Origin: Betaproteobacteria bacterium UBA6910
GTDB taxonomy: Bacteria > Pseudomonadota > Gammaproteobacteria > Burkholderiales > UBA6910
Assembly (NCBI GenBank): GCA_002451065.1
Contig: DKBC01000355.1
Location: 21,973 to 33,007, forward strand
Direction: 5' to 3'
DNA: 11,035 nucleotides
This document shows positions 5,790-11,035 of the stretch, one piece after another; positions within the stretch are counted from its first letter, which is position 1; every line of letters starts with the position of its first letter. The position numbers and the translations under genes were made by a program. The notes below the pieces were generated by a model. That model ran no database searches, was not told where the DNA came from, and saw only the letters and a program-made list of their open reading frames with translations.

Positions 5790-6123
5790 GATGTCCCTGG
5801 CCGAGAGCGTGGTGCAGATTATCGAGGATTACGCGCGGCGCGAGGGTTTCGCCCGGGTGAGGGCCGTGTGGCTGGAGATCGGCAGCCTCTCCGGTGTCGA
5901 GACCGAGGCCATGCGCTTCTGCTTCGACGCGGCGTCCCGCGCAACGCCGGCGGAAGGAGCGCGGCTGGAGATCGTGGAGCTTCCGGGGACCGCCTGGTGC
6001 ATGAAATGCAGCGAAAGCGTGGCCGTGGCCGCGCGCCATGACCCGTGTCCGCGCTGCCGGGGATACCAGCTCCAGGTCACGGGCGGCACCGAAATGCGGG
6101 TCAAGGAACTGGAAGTGGACTGA
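5782..6123 (+). CDS. hypA: Nickel metallochaperone HypA
   Basis: A 113-residue HypA, which binds nickel and, with HypB, delivers it to the HupL precursor. The N-terminus MHEMSLAESV keeps His2, the nickel ligand, and this fixes the start at 5782 rather than any later Met. The zinc site is complete: CMKC (C73, C76) and CPRC (C89, C92). The length is normal for the family. It overlaps the end of hupK by eight bases, linking the hup accessory genes to the hyp genes in one transcript. hypB follows after 30 bp. Confidence 0.97.
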   Translation: MHEMSLAESVVQIIEDYARREGFARVRAVWLEIGSLSGVETEAMRFCFDAASRATPAEGARLEIVELPGTAWCMKCSESVAVAARHDPCPRCRGYQLQVTGGTEMRVKELEVD

Positions 6124-6153
6124 ACACGGAATCACGGATTCGGGAGAACACCT

Positions 6154-7182
6154 ATGTGCACGACATGCGGATGCGGCAAGGGCGAAGTAAAGATCGAGGG
6201 CCAGGAGCACGGCGACTGGCATCGCCATGAAGACGGGACCGTTCATAGCCACCCCCACGCCCAAGGAGCGGAACACACGCATGATCACGGCGGCGAGCAA
6301 TTGCACATCCACCGCCATGCCGACGGAACTGTCCACAGTCATTCCCACGCCCATGCAGGAGAGCGCGCCCACGACCATGGCCATGATCAGCTGCACTATG
6401 GGCTGGGCCCCGCCGGCGCCCACGCGCCGGGCATGTCCCAGGAGCGCATGGTCAGGATCGAGCAGGACATCCTGGGCAAGAACAACGAGTACGCGCATCT
6501 CAACCGCCAGGCCTTCGCGGAGCGCGGGATCTTCGCAGTCAACCTGGTCTCCAGCCCGGGATCGGGCAAGACCACGCTGCTCTGCCGCACCATTCAAGCC
6601 CTGAAAGGGCGAGTATCCGTTTCCGTGATCGAGGGGGATCAGCAGACGGCCCATGACGCCGATCGCATCCGCGCCACCGGCGCCCCCGCGGTCCAGATCA
6701 ATACCGGGAAGGGCTGCCATCTGGATGCCCATATGGTGGGGCACGCGGTGGAGCGGCTCGCGCCGCCGGATGACAGCGTGCTCATGATCGAGAACGTCGG
6801 CAACCTGGTCTGCCCCTCGTCTTTCGACCTGGGCGAGGCGCACAAGGTGGTGATCCTTGCGGTGACCGAGGGAGAAGACAAGCCCCTCAAGTATCCGGAC
6901 ATGTTCGCCGCCGCGGACGTGATGCTGCTCAACAAGACCGACCTGCTGCCCTACCTCGGCTTCAACGTGCCTCTGTGCATCGAATACGCGCGGCGGATCA
7001 ACCCGGGCATCCGCGTCATCCTCACCTCCGCCATCACCGGCGAGGGGTTCGGCGAGTGGCTGGACTGGATCACTGCCGGCGCCAAGGCCGCCGGCGCCCG
7101 CAAGAGTCAGACTGTGGAGGCGCTCAAGCGGCGCATCACCGAGCTGGAGTCCCGGCTCGCCGCCCTTTCCGGCCGCCCATGA
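6154..7182 (+). CDS. hypB: Nickel-binding GTPase HypB with long histidine-rich region
   Basis: A 342-residue GTPase that stores and delivers nickel for hydrogenase maturation. The N-terminal MCTTCGCG carries the CxxCxC high-affinity nickel site (C2, C5, C7). Residues 19-81 are histidine-rich, with 20 His in a duplicated 30-residue unit. The G domain follows: P-loop SSPGSGKTT (133-141), the metal-binding Cys-His pair C188/H189 (GKGCHLDAH), [16 protein letters not shown], and NKTD (260-263) for guanine recognition. The C-terminal helix (about 315-342) is an extension rich in Arg, Glu and Leu. CGGGAG (6141-6146, spacing 7) supports ATG 6154. The TGA overlaps the hypF ATG. The His stretch suggests a nickel-storage role in addition to delivery. 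Confidence 0.97.
   Translation: MCTTCGCGKGEVKIEGQEHGDWHRHEDGTVHSHPHAQGAEHTHDHGGEQLHIHRHADGTVHSHSHAHAGERAHDHGHDQLHYGLGPAGAHAPGMSQERMVRIEQDILGKNNEYAHLNRQAFAERGIFAVNLVSSPGSGKTTLLCRTIQALKGRVSVSVIEGDQQTAHDADRIRATGAPAVQINTGKGCHLDAHMVGHAVERLAPPDDSVLMIENVGNLVCPSSFDLGEAHKVVILAVTEGEDKPLKYPDMFAAADVMLLNKTDLLPYLGFNVPLCIEYARRINPGIRVILTSAITGEGFGEWLDWITAGAKAAGARKSQTVEALKRRITELESRLAALSGRP
6220..6399 (+). repeat. Diverged 90-bp tandem duplication encoding the HypB His-rich segment
   Basis: Two 30-codon units (6220-6309 and 6310-6399) encode residues 23-52 and 53-82 of HypB. They align without gaps: HRH-x-DGTVHSH-x-HA, then HDHG and QLH, recur at an exact 30-residue period, with 9 and 10 His. The DNA has diverged mostly at third codon positions (for example CAT/CAC, GTT/GTC, AGC/AGT), so the duplication is old and the protein pattern has been kept by selection. 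Confidence 0.85.
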
Positions 7183-9515
7183 GCGCTCAAGCCCTCTCCG
7201 ATACCAGAGCCTCCGAGATCCGCGCGCGGATCCGGGTGCGCGGCCAGGTGCAGGGCGTCGGCTTCCGGCCTTTCGTCTACCGGCTGGCGAGGGATCACGG
7301 CTTGGCAGGCTGGGTGCGCAACGACGGCGAAGGCGTGGAAATCGAGGTTCAGGGAGCCGGCGAGTCCATCGAGGAAATGTTGAGACGGATGCGCAGCGAG
7401 GCCCCGGCCCTGGCGCGGGTGGAGAGCGTCGAACACCAGCCGCGGCCCGTGGAGCGGGGCGTCTCCGGTTTCGTGATCCAGGCCAGCGCCGGAGGGCGGG
7501 CAACCACCGCCATTACGCCCGACACGGCAGTTTGCCCGGACTGCCTCGTGGAGTTGTTCGACCCCGCCAACCGGCGCTACCGCTACCCGTTCATCAACTG
7601 CACCCAGTGCGGGCCGCGCTACACGCTCACCGCCCGCCTGCCCTACGACCGCCCCCACACCAGCATGGCGGTATTCCGCCAGTGCGCCTCCTGCCAGTCG
7701 GAATACGACGATCCGGAGAATCGCCGTTTTCACGCCCAGCCCAATGCCTGCCCGGCCTGCGGCCCGGCGCTGGCACTGCTGGACGCCGCGGGTGAACCGC
7801 TCATGCCGACGGATCCGGTCCAGGAGGCGGTGGAGCGCCTGCGCCGGGGCGAAATCATCGCCCTCAAGGGTCTCGGCGGCTTCCACCTCGCCTGCGACGC
7901 CACCAACACCCGATCGGTGGCCGCCCTGCGCCAGCGCAAACAGCGGGAGGAGAAGCCTTTCGCGCTGATGGTGGCCGGCGAAGCTTCGCTGGCCCGCTGG
8001 GGGCAGCCCTCCCCCCACGAACTCGCCCTGCTGCGATCGGCCGAGCGACCCATCGTGCTCATGCGCAAGCGGGAGGACACGGACAGAGTGCTGGAAGGTA
8101 TTGCCCCTGGACTCGCCTGGCTGGGAGTGATGCTGCCCTACACGCCACTGCACTACCTCCTGTTTCACGAGGCCGCGGGACGGCCGGGAGGCCTGGGCTG
8201 GCTGGAGCAACCCCAGGACCTGGTGCTGGTGATGACCAGCGCCAATCCCGGCGGAGAGCCTCTGGTCACCGGCAACGACGAGGCGCTGCGGCGGCTGCGT
8301 GGAATCGCCGACGCCTTTCTGGTTCACGACCGGGAAATCCTGGTGGGCTGCGACGACACGGTGGCGAGATGTGCGGATGCCGGCGCGCCCCAGTTCATCC
8401 GCCGCGCCCGGGGCTGGACACCCCGCCCCATAAGGCTTGCCCGCGGCGGCCCGCCGGTGCTGTCCCTCGGCGGCTGGTTCAAGAACACGGTGTGCGTCAC
8501 CCGCGGCGACGAGGCCTTCGTCTCCCAGCATGTCGGCGACCTGGACAACGCCCCCACCTGCCGCTCCTTGGAGGAAACCGCGACCCACCTGCTGGACGTG
8601 CTGCAAGTGACGCCGCAAGTCGTGGTCCACGACCTGCACCCGGATTTTCACAGCACCCGTTTTGCCTGCGATTTCGCCCGGGAGCGGGGCCTGCCGGTCG
8701 TGGGTGTGCAGCACCACCATGCCCACGTGGCGGCCGTCGCCGCCGAGCATCGGCTCGAGGGGCCGGTGCTGGGACTGGCGCTCGACGGCGTGGGGCTGGG
8801 CGAGGACGGGGGAATCTGGGGTGGAGAGTTGCTGCTGGTGGACGGTGCGGCAAGCACGCGACTGGCCCACTTGCGGCGCCTGGCGATTCCTGGCGGGGAC
8901 CGTGCCGCGCGGGAGCCCTGGCGCATGGCCGCGTCGGCGCTGCATGCCCTGGGGCGCGGAGACGAGATCCAGGTTCGCTTCCCGGGGCCCCGGGCGTTTG
9001 CCGTGCGCCAGATGCTGGAGTTCGGGATCCACGCGCCGGCGACCAGTAGCGCGGGCCGGCTTTTCGACGCGGCAGCCGGGCTGCTGGGGCTGCGCGAGCA
9101 CCAGGCCTTCGAAGGCCAGGCCCCCATGCTGCTGGAGGGTCTGGCGGATGCGCACGGTACCGAGGAACCCCTGGGAAACGGATTCCGCGTGATGGAAGAC
9201 GGAACCCTGGATTTTCTGCCGCTGCTGGCGGCCATCGCCGACGCCCGCGATCAAGCACATGGGGCCAGCGTTTTCCACGCAACCCTGGCCGAAGGGCTTG
9301 CGCGCTGGGTGCTTGCGTTTTCGGAGCGCCACGGGGTAGGGCGCATCGTTTTCGGCGGCGGGTGTTTCCTCAATGTCGTGTTGACCCGCGCCCTGGGACA
9401 GCGGCTGGCTGCCGCCGGCCTGGATGTTTACCAGGCGAGCCAGGTGCCGCCCAACGACGGCGGCCTCTCCCTCGGGCAGGCCTGGATCGCCATCGTTTCG
9501 CAGTCGACGACCTAA
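7179..9515 (+). CDS. hypF: Carbamoyltransferase HypF
   Basis: A 778-residue HypF, which turns carbamoyl phosphate and ATP into a carbamoyl group passed to HypE to make the cyanide ligands. The domains are in standard order. The acylphosphatase domain (about 15-105) has the catalytic pair R30 (GVGFRPF) and N48 (WVRND). The zinc-finger region has four CxxC pairs, C119/C122, C141/C144, C169/C172 and C191/C194. A YrdC-like nucleotide domain follows (about 205-390, [13 protein letters not shown]). The Kae1-like domain at the C-terminus has HHHAH (512-516) and [12 protein letters not shown] (D536). No key residue is missing and the length is typical. The ATG overlaps the hypB stop codon. Confidence 0.98.
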   Translation: MSAQALSDTRASEIRARIRVRGQVQGVGFRPFVYRLARDHGLAGWVRNDGEGVEIEVQGAGESIEEMLRRMRSEAPALARVESVEHQPRPVERGVSGFVIQASAGGRATTAITPDTAVCPDCLVELFDPANRRYRYPFINCTQCGPRYTLTARLPYDRPHTSMAVFRQCASCQSEYDDPENRRFHAQPNACPACGPALALLDAAGEPLMPTDPVQEAVERLRRGEIIALKGLGGFHLACDATNTRSVAALRQRKQREEKPFALMVAGEASLARWGQPSPHELALLRSAERPIVLMRKREDTDRVLEGIAPGLAWLGVMLPYTPLHYLLFHEAAGRPGGLGWLEQPQDLVLVMTSANPGGEPLVTGNDEALRRLRGIADAFLVHDREILVGCDDTVARCADAGAPQFIRRARGWTPRPIRLARGGPPVLSLGGWFKNTVCVTRGDEAFVSQHVGDLDNAPTCRSLEETATHLLDVLQVTPQVVVHDLHPDFHSTRFACDFARERGLPVVGVQHHHAHVAAVAAEHRLEGPVLGLALDGVGLGEDGGIWGGELLLVDGAASTRLAHLRRLAIPGGDRAAREPWRMAASALHALGRGDEIQVRFPGPRAFAVRQMLEFGIHAPATSSAGRLFDAAAGLLGLREHQAFEGQAPMLLEGLADAHGTEEPLGNGFRVMEDGTLDFLPLLAAIADARDQAHGASVFHATLAEGLARWVLAFSERHGVGRIVFGGGCFLNVVLTRALGQRLAAAGLDVYQASQVPPNDGGLSLGQAWIAIVSQSTT

Positions 9516-9530
9516 GACGAGGATCAAGCC

Positions 9531-9761
9531 ATGTGCCTTGCCATACCTGCGCAATTGGTCGAGATACAGAACGCGGACACCGGCGTGGTGGACCTTTCCG
9601 GCGTGCGCAAGGAAGTCTCCTTGTCCCTCGTGGAGGACGTGCGGGTCGGCGATTACGTCATCGTGCACGTGGGGTACGCGCTCCAGAAGCTCGATCCTGA
9701 GGAAGCCGAGAAGACGCTCCGCATGTTTGCCGAGCTTGGCGCGGCCGAGGGAACGGCATGA
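9531..9761 (+). CDS. hypC: Hydrogenase maturation chaperone HypC
   Basis: A 76-residue canonical HypC. MCLAIPAQLV keeps Cys2, and the later VIVHVGYALQKLD block keeps H46. With HypD it carries the iron while the CN and CO ligands are added, then hands it to the large-subunit precursor. It is one of two HypC-family proteins here; HupF (2230-2538) is the other and lacks the His. GAGGA (9519-9523, spacing 7) supports the start, and the TGA overlaps the hypD ATG. Confidence 0.97.
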   Translation: MCLAIPAQLVEIQNADTGVVDLSGVRKEVSLSLVEDVRVGDYVIVHVGYALQKLDPEEAEKTLRMFAELGAAEGTA

Positions 9762-10888
9762 GGTACATCGAGGAATTCCGCGACGGGGATCTGGCCCGCA
9801 ACATCGCCGCCGCCATCCGGCGCGAGGTGCGACCTGACCGGAGCTACAATCTCATGGAATTTTGCGGCGGCCACACCCACGCCATCGCCCGCTTCGGCCT
9901 GCCGGACCTGCTGCCGAAGAACGTGCGCATGATCCACGGACCCGGCTGCCCGGTATGCGTCATGCCCATCGGGCGCATTGATTGCGCGATCCGCCTCGCC
10001 CAGACCCCCAGCGTCACGCTCTGCACCTATGGCGACACCATGCGGGTGCCTGCGTCCGGCCAGATGTCGCTGATGAAGGCCAAGGCGCAGGGCGCCGACG
10101 TGCGCATGGTCTATTCCACCACCGACGTCCTCGCCATCGCCAGGGACAATCCGGAGCGGGAGGTAGTGTTCTTCGCCATCGGTTTCGAGACCACGACGCC
10201 GCCCACCGCGGTCGCGCTCAAGCAGGCGGAGGCCTGGGGACTCAAGAATTTCACGGTGTTCTGCAATCACGTGCTCACACCGTCGGCCATCGCCAACATC
10301 CTTGAGTCCCCTGAGGTCAGAAAGCTGGGCACAGTGCCCCTGGACGGCTTCATCGGACCCGCGCACGTGTCCACGGTGATCGGCAGCCGGCCCTATGAGT
10401 ACTTCGCCCAGGAGTACCAGAAGCCGGTGGTGATCGCGGGCTTCGAGCCCCTGGACGTGATGCAGGCGATCCTGATGCTGGTGCGGCAACTCAACGACGG
10501 GCGCGCCGAGGTGGAGAACGAATTCTCCCGGGCGGTCACCCGGGGCGGCAATCTCAAGGCCCAGGCCCTGGTGGCGGAAGTGTTCGAGCTGCGGCGTTCG
10601 TTCGAATGGCGAGGCCTCGGCGAGGTGCCCTACAGCGGCCTGCGCATCAAGGCGAAATACGGAGCCTTCGACGCCGAGCGGCGCTTCGCCATCGAGTACC
10701 GATCCGTGGCCGACAGCAGGGCCTGCGAGTGCGGAGCGATCCTGCGCGGGGTGAAGCGGCCCCAGGACTGCAAGATCTTCGGCACCGTGTGCACCCCCGA
10801 GAACCCGGTCGGCTCCTGCATGGTGTCGAGCGAGGGCGCCTGCGCCGCGCACTATACCTATGGGCGTTTCCGCGATGCTGCCGCGTAA
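9758..10888 (+). CDS. hypD: Hydrogenase maturation Fe-S protein HypD
   Basis: A 376-residue HypD, the Fe-S protein that with HypC assembles the Fe(CN)2CO unit. The iron-handling motifs are present: FCGGHTHAI (C36, H39, H41) and HGPGCPVCVMP (C64, C67). GFETTTPP lies mid-protein. The C-terminal cysteine set for the 4Fe-4S cluster and nearby disulphide is complete: C323, C325, C338, C345, C354 and C362. The length is normal. It overlaps hypC by four bases (ATGA). After it the tight packing stops, with 102 bp before hypE. Confidence 0.98.
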   Translation: MRYIEEFRDGDLARNIAAAIRREVRPDRSYNLMEFCGGHTHAIARFGLPDLLPKNVRMIHGPGCPVCVMPIGRIDCAIRLAQTPSVTLCTYGDTMRVPASGQMSLMKAKAQGADVRMVYSTTDVLAIARDNPEREVVFFAIGFETTTPPTAVALKQAEAWGLKNFTVFCNHVLTPSAIANILESPEVRKLGTVPLDGFIGPAHVSTVIGSRPYEYFAQEYQKPVVIAGFEPLDVMQAILMLVRQLNDGRAEVENEFSRAVTRGGNLKAQALVAEVFELRRSFEWRGLGEVPYSGLRIKAKYGAFDAERRFAIEYRSVADSRACECGAILRGVKRPQDCKIFGTVCTPENPVGSCMVSSEGACAAHYTYGRFRDAAA

Positions 10889-10892
10889 ATCA

Positions 10893-10980
10893 AACCTCCA
10901 AACGCCGAGGACGCAAAGGAAGACCCATGAAGAGAGAGATTTGCCCCGCGTCCTGCGCGTCCTCCGGGGCAAGAGTTTCG
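10893..10980 (+). repeat. Palindromic extragenic repeat between hypD and hypE
   Basis: The gap holds nested inverted repeats. GAGGACGC (10907-10914) is matched by GCGTCCTC (10957-10964), and TTGCCCCG (10941-10948) by CGGGGCAA (10965-10972), both perfect. GCGTCCT also occurs twice in tandem (10948-10954 and 10957-10963). The GAGGACGC-AAAGGA type of wording resembles short dispersed extragenic palindromes that I recall from many proteobacterial genomes, so this is probably a REP-like element. In RNA it could fold and separate hypD from hypE; a proper T-tract terminator is not seen. Confidence 0.55.
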
Positions 10981-10990
10981 AGCCGGTACC

Positions 10991-11035
10991 ATGAGCACGG
11001 TGAAGCGAGGATATGTCCGGCCCGTGGATTTCAAG
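10991..11035 (+). CDS. hypE: Start of HypE (partial, first 15 residues)
   Basis: An ATG opens a frame running off the window edge, MSTVKRGYVRPVDFK. Known HypE proteins often begin with a similar RP-[LV]-D-x-K segment just before the conserved MSHGAGG motif, and hypE is the expected next gene after hypD. HypE dehydrates the carbamoyl group received from HypF to form the cyanide ligand. No strong ribosome site is visible before it. The identification rests on 15 residues plus context. Confidence 0.75.
   Translation, partial: MSTVKRGYVRPVDFK

Noticed and set aside
5515..7503. A 662-codon open frame on the minus strand opposite hypA and hypB
   Set aside because: It lies across three well-supported + strand genes and has no recognisable domain or ribosome site.
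7107..9668. An 853-codon open frame on the minus strand opposite hypF
   Set aside because: It mirrors a GC-rich real gene with full HypF domains on the + strand; its translation shows no family motif and is rich in His, Gln, Arg and Gly, as expected of a shadow.
9653..10972. A 439-codon open frame on the minus strand opposite hypD, starting in the extragenic palindrome
   Set aside because: It is a shadow of hypD. Its first residues are simply the translated repeat element.
10927..10990. ATG at 10927 as a small gene before hypE
   Set aside because: It lies inside the palindrome, has no clear coding character, and its translation resembles nothing known.
1..11035. tRNA, rRNA, CRISPR array or insertion sequence
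   Set aside because: I saw no cloverleaf, rRNA-like stretch, regularly spaced direct repeats or transposase motif on either strand.

Overview
The window is a GC-rich proteobacterial segment read entirely on the + strand. It carries most of an uptake [NiFe]-hydrogenase gene cluster of the membrane-bound HupSL type with its maturation machinery. The gene set (HupC, HupD, HupF-K, HypABFCD, start of HypE), the FNR-type box and the sigma-54-type promoter point to a beta- or gammaproteobacterium, or less likely an alphaproteobacterium. I cannot name the genus.

Layout: 1-90 is the C-terminus of the hydrogenase large subunit HupL with its nickel-ligand motif and cleavable tail. 104-814 is HupC, the di-heme cytochrome b that passes electrons from H2 to the quinone pool. 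A possible terminator follows, then an unexpected orphan HigA-like XRE regulator (961-1353) closed by a strong rho-independent terminator. 1394-1587 is a dense control region: an inverted repeat, a near-perfect FNR/ANR box, a sigma-54 -24/-12 match and a second inverted repeat. From 1588 a tightly packed series runs with overlapping or nearly touching genes: hupD, hupF, hupG, hupH, hupI, hupJ, hupK, hypA, hypB, hypF, hypC, hypD. After a 102-bp gap holding a palindromic extragenic repeat, hypE begins at 10991 and leaves the window.

Working together: HypF and HypE make the CN ligands, and HypC and HypD assemble the Fe(CN)2CO unit. HupF, HupK and the rubredoxin HupI support HupL maturation, notably under oxygen. 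HypA and HypB deliver nickel, and HupD cuts the HupL tail once nickel is in place. HupG, HupH and HupJ are family-assigned helpers for small-subunit or complex assembly. HupC anchors the finished enzyme to the membrane.

Most of this is a known system. The less expected parts are the orphan HigA-like regulator with its own terminator, which divides the structural from the maturation genes; the stacked control sites ahead of hupD; the codon-diverged 30-residue duplication in the HypB histidine-rich region; and the palindrome between hypD and hypE. I saw no evidence for an undescribed multi-gene system.
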